From assembly GCA_951640165.1 (NCBI GenBank), contig OX621240.1, forward strand, positions 40,118,713 to 40,182,712: a stretch of DNA of 64,000 bases, written 5' to 3'. Below are positions 1-6,708 of this stretch, piece after piece (position 1 is the first letter of the stretch; every line of letters begins with the position of its first letter). The notes under the pieces were generated by a model, which saw nothing but the letters and a program-made list of their open reading frames with translations, made no database searches and was not told the DNA's origin. The DNA is from Pseudoips prasinana. Its lineage: Eukaryota > Arthropoda > Insecta > Lepidoptera > Nolidae. Made by a program: the position numbers and the translations under genes.

Positions 1-381
1 GTGTTGTCCGGGCATGGCTGCTTCGGAACGCACCTGCATCGGATTCAGAGGGAGGAAACCCCGGCGTGCCACGAGTGTGGAGCCGCGGAGGACACGGCGC
101 AGCACACCCTCGAGGTGTGCCCAGCCTGGGCTGAGCTGCGCCGTGCCCTGACAGATGTGGTCGGGCAGGACCTCTCACTTCCCAGTGTGGTAAACTCCAT
201 GCTGGGGAGTGAGGAGGCTTGGGCGGCGGTTGCCTCCTTTTGCGAGAATGTCATGTCGCAAAAGGAGGCGGCGGAGCGCGCGCGGGAGGATGATCCTCTC
301 GCGCCGCCGCTCCGCAGGCGAAGAAGGGGTGGTAGACGGCGGTTGTACGATCGTCGCCTCCCTCCTTCTGGTGGTGATTAG
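1..381 (+). CDS. ORF2 C-terminal fragment (CCHC region)
   Basis: In-frame tail of a reverse-transcriptase polyprotein whose start is outside the window. It opens just upstream of the C-terminal zinc motif (CHECG, then H and C in the QHTLEVCP stretch) and ends with the basic LRRRRRGGRRRLYDRRLPPSGGD tail seen in every copy. The first base is an arbitrary cut, so the apparent GTG start is not a real initiation codon. The sequence agrees with the end of the 3012-6179 copy. Confidence 0.95.
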   Translation: MLSGHGCFGTHLHRIQREETPACHECGAAEDTAQHTLEVCPAWAELRRALTDVVGQDLSLPSVVNSMLGSEEAWAAVASFCENVMSQKEAAERAREDDPLAPPLRRRRRGGRRRLYDRRLPPSGGD

Positions 382-729
382 CGGGCGACAGGCGCGGGGG
401 CGCCTTCGCTCGCATTGCACTAATCACCACCCTCGTCGGGCGGGAACGGCCGAGCACTCACGGTCGTTCCCGGGCCCCTCCACTTAGGGAGGGGCGTGCG
501 GGCCCCGCTGTAAAGGCGGGCGGTCGTCGGTGGGGGACTGGACGTAAAGGCTGTGCCGGTTTCCCAGTCCTCCTCCAAATAGACGATGCGGGAGTGCCGC
601 TGGGTTATTTTAGTGGGTATCCCGGGACTAGCCCGGCGAGTCCCACATAACCCGTCCATCCCCCAATGGGCGGGTATGCGTAACGCATTTTTTCCCAGCG
701 TCAACAAAAAAAAAAAAAAAAAAAAAAAA
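382..729 (+). other. U0 3' UTR and poly(A)
   Basis: About 324 bp of non-coding sequence after the ORF2 stop, then 24 A (706-729). It ends in CAGCGTCAAC before the tail; U2 onward have CAGCGCAAAC. It carries the same hairpin series described for the U1 3' UTR. Confidence 0.9.
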
Positions 730-748
730 GGTTTGGTTAGGTTAGGTT
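730..748 (+). repeat. Telomeric-repeat spacer (U0/U1)
   Basis: Nineteen bases, GGTTTGGTTAGGTTAGGTT: TTAGG units with one TTTGG variant. One of the two longest spacers in the window. It directly joins the poly(A) of U0 to the 5' end of U1. Confidence 0.9.
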
Positions 749-906
749 GGGGAGGGGAACCACCCCACAGTGCTTGCGTCCACGTCGCGTTCCCCGGAAA
801 CGTCCCAGTCCTGACCACCGTAACGGAGTGGCAGGCTGGGTACGGCCAAAGTGCACTGTGCATCGTAACTATCTTATTGCCTTGTGAGTTACGAATACTG
901 CTGAGA
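749..906 (+). promoter_or_regulatory. U1 5' UTR with two conserved hairpins
   Basis: 158 bp between the telomeric spacer and the ORF1 ATG. CACAGTGC (766-773) pairs with GCACTGTG (853-860), closing a 79-nt domain. CGTAACT (864-870) pairs with AGTTACG (887-893) just ahead of the ATG at 907. Any internal promoter must lie here or in the upstream copy; I see no decisive promoter motif. Confidence 0.75.
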
Positions 907-3012
907 ATGCCCAAACAACCGCGGGATGCCCTCGGGCATTTCATTAAACAAGGCCCTTCTCAGGGCCAACCCAAAGGCCCTTCTCAGGGCCAACCAAAAG
1001 GCCCTTCTCAGGGCCAACCAAAAGGCCCTTCTCAGGGCCAACGCGACGTATCAGCGTCGAGTGAAGGCAGGGCCTTCTACGGAGGGAGAGTGGACTCATT
1101 GTCGGACTCCGACAATGAGTCCATAGCGTCGGATGTGATGGTGATCGAGGCTTCTCGGTCGCGATCGGCATCGGGAAAACGAAAGGCGTACCTCAGGCAC
1201 GGGTCGGATGGATCCTCGGCCTCGGGTTCGGAAAATAAGAAGCCGAAGGCGAAGAAGCCGACAACAGCGGCAGACACCCACGATGTGGGTTTAGCCGACG
1301 CCCAGCGCGAGCTGGACCTGGCTCGGCGGGAGCAGCTCCAGCTAGAGCTGGAGGAGCGGGTAGCGGCCAAGGAAGAACGGGCGCGCGTCGCCCGTGCCAA
1401 GTCCGGGTACGGTGCGTCCAGCGTGCTGTACTCGGACCACTCCCTGGCCGAACTCCAGAAGATGGCGTTGGAGGACGAGGGGGTGATCGTAGAGGTCGCC
1501 GCCAAGTCGTCCCACCTAAAAGGGACGTTTCAAAAGTCCCTAAAATGCAGGGCAGCGAGTCTACGCCAAATCGTCGCGGAGCTGGTCGACCGCAAGGCCA
1601 GCGACGAGTCGCGGCAGCTGCAGGCGAAAGTTGATCGCCTGCAGACGGAGGTCAGCCAGCTTCACTTAAAGCTGGCTGAAGCCACGGCCCGGCCGTCCCA
1701 AGCCGAGCCTAGACCTGCGGCGGAGGGCTTCGCCTCCACCTCCGGCTTTGAGGATGTCCTCCGCAGGGTCATGGTGGAGGAGCGGGCCTTCGTCAGATCC
1801 TGCCTAGCGGGAATAGAGGACCGGCTCTTGCCGGAGAAACGCCTCCGACCGCCACTCGCGGCGGACAAGAGGCGAGAGGAGCCGGTGCCTACCTCTCAGA
1901 GGGAGGACGCCCTTCTCCCTTCGACCACCCCGACCAACCAGCAGGGCTGGACGAGGGTGGTCGGTAGGGGGAAGGGAAAAGGCAAAAGGACGGCACCTGT
2001 CGTCCCTGCCGTCCCCGCCACCACCACTCCCAGCCAGTCGTCTGCGATTGGCAAAGGAAAAGGGAAGGGGAAGGGGAAGAGCACCCCTCCAGCCCCAGCC
2101 GTCTCCGCCACCACCCCTGCCGGTCAGTCGTCGACTGGCAAGGGAAAGGGGAAGGGTGCGACCCCAGCCGGTGTTAGGAGGAACTTGGTTCCTCCCAAGA
2201 CCGCGGCCGTCGTGGTAACACTCACCGCGAAGGCCGCGGAGCGGGGTGAGACGTACGCATCCATGTTGGTGCGGGCGCGTGCCACTGTCGATCCCACCAA
2301 ACTGGGGATCGGCAAAGTCTCATGCCGCCGGACACAGGCTGGGGCTCGTATTTTCGAGTTCCCAGGTGCCGAGGGTGGTAAAAACGCGGACCTCTTCGCA
2401 GCGAAGCTGCAGGAGGTCATCGCAGACGTGGCGAAGGTGGCCAGGCCGGTGAAGTCGGCGGCCATCGAGGTGACGGATCTTGACGACTCCGTCACCAAGG
2501 AGGAGGTGGTGGCAGCAGTCGTGGCCATTGGGGGCTGCACAGTCGCAGCGGTGCAGGGCGGGGCCATCAGGCCCGGGCGCGGCGGCATGGGCACCATCCG
2601 CCTGGAGTGCCCAGTCGCCGCTGCCAAAGCCGTCCTCGAGAAGGGACGGCTTGCCGTCGGGTTCAGCTCGGCGGCGGTCCGGGCCCTTGAGGTCCCGCCG
2701 CTGAGGTGTTACCGGTGCTTCGGCATCGGTCACACCCGGGCCCTCTGTCCGTCCAGTGTCGACAGGACGGACAGCTGCTACCGCTGCGGCAAGGAGGGGC
2801 ACAAAGCCGCTTCCTGCGAGGCCACCGCACCGCACTGCGCGGTGTGTGCCGCCAGTGGCCGCCCTGCGGGCCACATTATGAAGGGGAGGAATTGTATTCC
2901 TCCCCTTAAGAAGGGCAAAGCGCAGGCGCCGACCCGGCCTGTCGCTGCCACCGCCACCCCAGTAGCTGGGACCTCGGCGGCTGTGGAGGAGGAGGGTGCG
3001 ATGACCGATTAA
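907..3012 (+). CDS. ORF1, Gag-like RNA-binding protein (701 aa)
   Basis: Likely nucleocapsid/chaperone protein that coats the element RNA and takes it to telomeres; this role is known for R1-clade ORF1 proteins and inferred here. From the N-terminus: four GPSQGQPK-type repeats (about residues 16-47); an acidic, Ser-rich stretch; Glu/Arg-rich heptad regions likely to be coiled coil (about 132-166 and 232-261); a Gly-Lys tract (about 352-418); a C-terminal domain; and three zinc knuckles at C601-C604-H609-C614, C624-C627-H632-C637 and C644-C647-H656-C663. I chose the ATG at 907 because all copies share MPKxxRDALGHF. An in-frame reading back to 586 runs through U0's poly(A) and is artefactual. 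The stop overlaps the ORF2 ATG. Confidence 0.93.
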   Translation: MPKQPRDALGHFIKQGPSQGQPKGPSQGQPKGPSQGQPKGPSQGQRDVSASSEGRAFYGGRVDSLSDSDNESIASDVMVIEASRSRSASGKRKAYLRHGSDGSSASGSENKKPKAKKPTTAADTHDVGLADAQRELDLARREQLQLELEERVAAKEERARVARAKSGYGASSVLYSDHSLAELQKMALEDEGVIVEVAAKSSHLKGTFQKSLKCRAASLRQIVAELVDRKASDESRQLQAKVDRLQTEVSQLHLKLAEATARPSQAEPRPAAEGFASTSGFEDVLRRVMVEERAFVRSCLAGIEDRLLPEKRLRPPLAADKRREEPVPTSQREDALLPSTTPTNQQGWTRVVGRGKGKGKRTAPVVPAVPATTTPSQSSAIGKGKGKGKGKSTPPAPAVSATTPAGQSSTGKGKGKGATPAGVRRNLVPPKTAAVVVTLTAKAAERGETYASMLVRARATVDPTKLGIGKVSCRRTQAGARIFEFPGAEGGKNADLFAAKLQEVIADVAKVARPVKSAAIEVTDLDDSVTKEEVVAAVVAIGGCTVAAVQGGAIRPGRGGMGTIRLECPVAAAKAVLEKGRLAVGFSSAAVRALEVPPLRCYRCFGIGHTRALCPSSVDRTDSCYRCGKEGHKAASCEATAPHCAVCAASGRPAGHIMKGRNCIPPLKKGKAQAPTRPVAATATPVAGTSAAVEEEGAMTD
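952..1039 (+). repeat. 24-bp tandem repeat in U1 ORF1, 4 units
   Basis: Each unit encodes GPSQGQPK and contains GGCCCT-TCTC-AGGGCC, a 6-bp stem with a 4-nt loop. Confidence 0.95.
1091..1123 (+). repeat. 16-bp perfect inverted repeat inside ORF1
   Basis: The arms 1091-1106 and 1108-1123 are exact reverse complements separated by a single C. The segment encodes the Asp/Ser-rich stretch around VDSLSDSDNES. Only U1 has the full 16-bp form; other copies keep shorter palindromes at this place. Confidence 0.95.
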
Positions 3013-3039
3013 TGGGTAGAGTCGAACATCGCATCCTCC
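2991..3039 (+). promoter_or_regulatory. Hairpin presenting the TAATG stop-start (U1)
   Basis: GGAGGGTGCGATG (2991-3003) pairs with CATCGCATCCTCC (3027-3039): 13 bp with one G-U pair. The TAATG (3010-3014) lies in the 23-nt loop. Inside the loop CGA (3006-3008) can pair with TCG (3022-3024). Probably part of an ORF1-to-ORF2 termination-reinitiation signal (inference). Confidence 0.7.
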
Positions 3040-6000
3040 AGGCGAACACCAACCACTGCAGAGCGGCACAGGATCTGTTGATGCAGACTGTGGCCGAGTG
3101 GTTGGTGGACGTGGCGGTGGTTGCCGAGCCGTACTCGATACCTGGCCGCTGGCTAGGTGATCGAGACGGCTTGGTGGCGTTGGTGTCGCGGCCTTCCACG
3201 GACTCCCCTCCCCTCTCGCTTTTAGAGAGGGGTCCGGGATACGTGGCCGCCGCGTGGGGAGAAATAGCCCTGGTCGGGGTCTATTTCTCCCCAAACCGCC
3301 CTCTAAGGGACTTCGAGAATTTTCTCGAAGTCCTTACGGCAGTCGTCGGGAGGGCGGCACCACGTCAGGTCGTCGTAATGGGCGACCTGAACGCCAAATC
3401 GGTGGCCTGGGGCAACCCGGCGGCGTCGTGCAACGTCCGGGGGCGCGCCGCCGAATTTTGGTCGGCTTCGTGCGGCGTGTCCCTCCTGAACAGGGGGGAT
3501 GTTCACACGTGTGTGCGGCAACGGGGAGGGTCAGTGGTGGACGTGTCGTTCGCCACCCCCGTGCTAGCCGCCCGCGTCGTGAACTGGCGGGTGGAGATGG
3601 TGGAGACCCTGTCGGACCACCGATATGTGCGGTTCGACATCTCCACCCAGAGCCCGCGGGGGATGGCCCGCTCGGGCCAATCTCCCTTCCCGCGGTGGGC
3701 TCTCACCCGCCTGGACCGGGAGGCAGCCCAGGAGGCTGCGTTCCTCCGGGACTGGCTCTCGCCCCCTGTTGAGGTCACGGACGTGGACGCCGCAGCGGTT
3801 CAACTGCGGGGGTCCCTGACCGAGGTGTGCAACTCCAGCATGCCTCGGTCTCGCCGTCCGCCTCCCCGTCGCGCCGTTTATTGGTGGACGGGGGAGCTGA
3901 CGGCGCTACGGGCCGCGTGCGTGGAGGCCAGGAGGGCCTACACGCGGAGTCGGCGGCGCACCAGCCGATGTCAGGCTGAGGAGGACCGCCTCTACGCCTC
4001 TTACCTAGAGGCAAAGACGGTCCTCAAGTCGGAAATGTGCGCCGCCGAGGACTCGGCAAAGGCCGAGATGCTGGAGGGCCTCGACAGGGATCCGTTTGGG
4101 AGGCCGTATAAGCAGGCGCGGAGCCAGCTGCGCCCTTACGGTCCCCCATTAGCGGAGACCCTAGAGCCGGCGTTGCTGGATGGGGTGGTTCGGTCACTGT
4201 TTCCGCGCAGGACCGACTTCACCCCTCCAACGATGAACCCCCCGCTGAGGGGGTTGCTGGCTTCGCCGGAGGAGGTGCCTCCAGTTTCGGCGGAGGAACT
4301 TCGCGCGGGGGTTCTGCCCCTCCGCGCGAAGAAGACGGCCCCTGGGCCGGACGGCGACCCCGCACGGGTGGTGGCCATCGCGGCGTCCCTAATGGAGGAA
4401 AGGCTTCGGGACCTCTTCAGCGCGTGCCTGACGGCTGGGAGGTTCCCGAAGCTATGGAAGGAAGGCAAGTTGTGCCTTCTCCGCAAGGAGGGACGCCCGG
4501 TGGACTCCCCCTCGGCATACCGGCCCATCGTTTTACTCGATGAGGTCGGTAAACTGTTCGAGGGGATCCTCGCCACCCGGCTTAACAGCCATTTGCGGGA
4601 GGTAGGGCCGGACCTGTCGGACGCCCAGTTCGGGTTCCGACAAGGGCGTTCGACGGTCGATGCGCTGGCCCTACTCAGGGGCCAGGTGCGGGAGGCGGTC
4701 GAGGCTGGGGACGGAGTGTTGGCGGTGTCGTTCGACATCGCCAACGCCTTCAACTCCGTGCCCCACTCGACCATATTGGAGGCACTCCGGTACCACGGAG
4801 TGCCCCAATATCTGCGGGCGATCCTGGCCAGCTACCTGGAGGACCGGGAGGTCCTTCTGGTTGACAAGATGGCCAGGATCAGGCGGTATGGAGTGGAGTC
4901 CGGTGTTCCACAGGGTTCGGTGCTGGGGCCCCTCTTGTGGAACATCGGATTTGACTGGCTCCTGCGGGGCACCCTCCTCCAGGGCACGAGTGTCATCTGC
5001 TACGCAGATGACACTCTCCTCGTTGCCCAGGGGAGGGACTTTGGAGAGGCGGTCTGTCTGGCCTCGGCTGGCGGATCCTTAGTGGCAGGTAGGATCCGCC
5101 AGCTTGGATTGAGGGTGGCGCTGAACAAGACCGAGGCCGTGTTCTTTCACGGGCCTCGGCAGCGCTGCCCACCTGACGCCCACATCGTGGTGGAGGGCGT
5201 CCGAATAGGGGTCGGGGCCCAGATGAAGTATCTGGGCCTCGTGCTGGACAGCAGGTGGCGCTTCGGCCCGCACTTTAGCGGGCTGTCGACGCGCCTGCTG
5301 AAAGCCGCGGACGCCCTCTCATGGCTCCTCCCAAACCTGGGAGGGCCCAAGGAGCGATGCCGGCGCCTCTATGCCGGCATCCTCAAGAGCATGGCCCTGT
5401 ATGGGGCACCCATCTGGGCGGACTCCCTCCATAGGAGGGAGAATGCAACCGCCATCCGCAGGCCCCAACGGGCCATTGCACAGCGGGTGGCGAGAGCCTA
5501 CCGCTCAGTGGGCTTTGCGGCGGCGTGCGCTCTGGCCGGCACCCCTCCATGGGAATTGGAGGCATGGGTGCTCGCCAGAGTGTACGAATGGGCGGCGCGG
5601 CGTAGGGCGCTGGGTGAGCGCCCCGCCGCGCAAGAGCGGGATGCCGTGCGGCGGGAGGCGAGGGACGCAATCGTCCTTCACTGGACACGGGACCTCGCCT
5701 CCGCCACCTTTGGACGCCGGACGCTGGACGCGCTCGGTCCAGTCCTGCGGGACTGGCTCGAGCGCCCCCACGGTTTCCTCTCGTTCCGTCTGGTGCAGGT
5801 GTTGTCCGGGCATGGCTGCTTCGGAACGCACCTGCATCGGATTCAGAGGGAGGAAACCCCGGCGTGCCACGAGTGTGGAGCCGCGGAGGACACGGCGCAG
5901 CACACCCTCGAGGTGTGCCCAGCCTGGGCTGAGCTGCGCCGTGCCCTGACAGATGTGGTCGGGCAGGACCTCTCACTTCCCAGTGTGGTAAACTCCATGC

Positions 6001-6179
6001 TGGGGAGTGAGGAGGCTTGGGCGGCGGTTGCCTCCTTTTGCGAGAATGTCATGTCGCAAAAGGAGGCGGCGGAGCGCGCGCGGGAGGATGATCCTCTCGC
6101 GCCGCCGCTCCGCAGGCGAAGAAGGGGTGGTAGACGGCGGTTGTACGATCGTCGCCTCCCTCCTTCTGGTGGTGATTAG
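3012..6179 (+). CDS. ORF2, APE endonuclease-reverse transcriptase (1055 aa)
   Basis: Enzyme for target-primed reverse transcription into TTAGG repeats. The APE-type endonuclease spans about residues 5-212: QAN (N12), AEPY (E39), GDLNA (D125, N127) and SDHRYV (D202, H203). The reverse transcriptase spans about 435-760: FGFRQGRST (540-548), FDIANAF (catalytic D575), GVPQGSVLGP (631-640) and YADD (664-667). The C-terminal zinc motif is C952-C955-H964-C969, followed by an Arg-rich tail. The ATG shares its A with the ORF1 stop, so translation probably depends on reinitiation after ORF1, as reported for SART1. It is one residue shorter than most copies (SPEEVPP for SPEEEVPP) and has Asp where others have Val in APGPDGVPAR (residue 449). 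Confidence 0.95.
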   Translation: MGRVEHRILQANTNHCRAAQDLLMQTVAEWLVDVAVVAEPYSIPGRWLGDRDGLVALVSRPSTDSPPLSLLERGPGYVAAAWGEIALVGVYFSPNRPLRDFENFLEVLTAVVGRAAPRQVVVMGDLNAKSVAWGNPAASCNVRGRAAEFWSASCGVSLLNRGDVHTCVRQRGGSVVDVSFATPVLAARVVNWRVEMVETLSDHRYVRFDISTQSPRGMARSGQSPFPRWALTRLDREAAQEAAFLRDWLSPPVEVTDVDAAAVQLRGSLTEVCNSSMPRSRRPPPRRAVYWWTGELTALRAACVEARRAYTRSRRRTSRCQAEEDRLYASYLEAKTVLKSEMCAAEDSAKAEMLEGLDRDPFGRPYKQARSQLRPYGPPLAETLEPALLDGVVRSLFPRRTDFTPPTMNPPLRGLLASPEEVPPVSAEELRAGVLPLRAKKTAPGPDGDPARVVAIAASLMEERLRDLFSACLTAGRFPKLWKEGKLCLLRKEGRPVDSPSAYRPIVLLDEVGKLFEGILATRLNSHLREVGPDLSDAQFGFRQGRSTVDALALLRGQVREAVEAGDGVLAVSFDIANAFNSVPHSTILEALRYHGVPQYLRAILASYLEDREVLLVDKMARIRRYGVESGVPQGSVLGPLLWNIGFDWLLRGTLLQGTSVICYADDTLLVAQGRDFGEAVCLASAGGSLVAGRIRQLGLRVALNKTEAVFFHGPRQRCPPDAHIVVEGVRIGVGAQMKYLGLVLDSRWRFGPHFSGLSTRLLKAADALSWLLPNLGGPKERCRRLYAGILKSMALYGAPIWADSLHRRENATAIRRPQRAIAQRVARAYRSVGFAAACALAGTPPWELEAWVLARVYEWAARRRALGERPAAQERDAVRREARDAIVLHWTRDLASATFGRRTLDALGPVLRDWLERPHGFLSFRLVQVLSGHGCFGTHLHRIQREETPACHECGAAEDTAQHTLEVCPAWAELRRALTDVVGQDLSLPSVVNSMLGSEEAWAAVASFCENVMSQKEAAERAREDDPLAPPLRRRRRGGRRRLYDRRLPPSGGD
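4988..5016 (+). repeat. 13-bp inverted repeat over the YADD codons
   Basis: GAGTGTCATCTGC (4988-5000) and GCAGATGACACTC (5004-5016) are perfect reverse complements. The 3-nt loop TAC is the Tyr codon of the catalytic YADD motif. Other copies keep the stem with one G-U pair (GCGGATGACACTC). Confidence 0.9.
5067..5103 (+). repeat. 13-bp inverted repeat in ORF2
   Basis: GCTGGCGGATCCT (5067-5079) pairs with AGGATCCGCCAGC (5091-5103) across an 11-nt loop. It lies in the reverse-transcriptase region downstream of YADD and is present in the other copies I read. Confidence 0.9.
6031..6066 (+). repeat. 13-bp inverted repeat near the end of ORF2
   Basis: CCTCCTTTTGCGA (6031-6043) pairs with TCGCAAAAGGAGG (6054-6066) across a 10-nt loop. 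Seen in every copy that reaches this point. Confidence 0.9.
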
Positions 6180-6502
6180 CGGGCGACAGGCGCGGGGGCG
6201 CCTTCGCTCGCATTGCACTAATCACCACCCTCGTCGGGCGGGAACGGCCGAGCACTCACGGTCGTTCCCGGGCCCCTCCACTTAGGGAGGGGCGTGCGGG
6301 CCCCGCTGTAAAGGCGGGCGGTCGTCGGTGGGGGACTGGACGTAAAGGCTGTGCCGGTTTCCCAGTCCTCCTCCAAATAGACGATGCGGGAGTGCCGCTG
6401 GGTTATTTTAGTGGGTATCCCGGGACTAGCCCGGCGAGTCCCACATAACCCGTCCATCCCCCAATGGGCGGGTATGCGTAACGCATTTTTTCCCAGCGTC
6501 AA

Positions 6503-6546
<44 letters not shown>
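6180..6546 (+). other. U1 3' UTR and poly(A) with stem-loop series
   Basis: 324 bp plus 43 A (6504-6546). Hairpins in order: AGGCGC/GCGCCT (6188-6203); CGGGAACGGCCG/CGGTCGTTCCCG (6239-6270, one G-U); then a bulged stem, GGGTTAT (6400-6406) with ATAACCC (6445-6451) enclosing GTGGG (6411-6415) with CCCAC (6440-6444) and an inner CCGGG/CCCGG. This 3' end is the likely recognition region for ORF2 during target-primed reverse transcription (known for SART1; inferred here). Confidence 0.85.
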
Positions 6547-6548
<2 letters not shown>

Positions 6549-6555
6549 TTAGGTT
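6547..6555 (+). repeat. Telomeric-repeat spacer (U1/U2)
   Basis: GGTTAGGTT, under two repeat units, joining poly(A) directly to GGGGAACC of U2. Confidence 0.9.
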
Positions 6556-6708
6556 GGGGAACCACCCCACAGTGCTTACGTCCTCGTCGTGTTCCCTGGA
6601 AACGTCCCAGTTCTGACCACCGTAACGGAGTGGCAGACTGGGTACGGCTAAAGTGCACTGTGATTCGTTGCGAACTATATTGCCTGGATTGCTTCGAAAC
6701 TGCGGATT
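6556..6708 (+). promoter_or_regulatory. U2 5' UTR
   Basis: 153 bp. It keeps the CACAGTGC/GCACTGTG pairing, but the hairpin just before the ATG has two central mismatches. U2 is the only full copy with this hairpin disrupted. Confidence 0.7.

Larger units (their letters stand above)
1..729 (+). mobile_element. U0: 3' end of a SART/TRAS-like non-LTR retrotransposon, cut by window start
   Basis: Contains the last 126 codons of ORF2, a 3' UTR and a 24-nt poly(A) tract, then TTAGG-type sequence. Its body lies outside the window, so the array continues to the left. The segment 1-705 matches 5799-6503 of U1 as far as I can compare by eye, including 3' UTR variants found in no other unit. Confidence 0.95.
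749..6546 (+). mobile_element. U1: full-length SART/TRAS-like element
   Basis: Complete unit with 5' UTR, intact ORF1, intact ORF2, 3' UTR and 43 A. The 5' end reads GGGGAGGGGAACC, five bases longer than the common GGGGAACC start; only U8 shares this. It is a potentially autonomous copy, although ORF2 has one unusual substitution in the fingers region. Confidence 0.95.

Noticed and set aside
586..906. Upstream extension of ORF1 from 586 to 907 through the poly(A)
   Set aside because: It reads through the 3' UTR and poly-Lys of the preceding unit and depends on the tail length. The conserved ORF1 start is the ATG at 907.
749..906. A defined promoter motif in the 5' UTR
   Set aside because: No TATA box, and no initiator or downstream element that I can separate from chance. 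Only the hairpins are supported.
952..1039. CRISPR-like look of regularly spaced palindromic repeats
   Set aside because: The units are contiguous 24-bp coding repeats (GPSQGQPK) without unique spacers, inside a eukaryotic retrotransposon.
2320..3294. Long minus-strand open frames opposite ORF1 and ORF2 (hundreds of codons, repeated in each unit)
   Set aside because: They mirror GC-rich codons of the sense ORFs, show no recognisable domain, and their ends shift from copy to copy. Treated as shadows.
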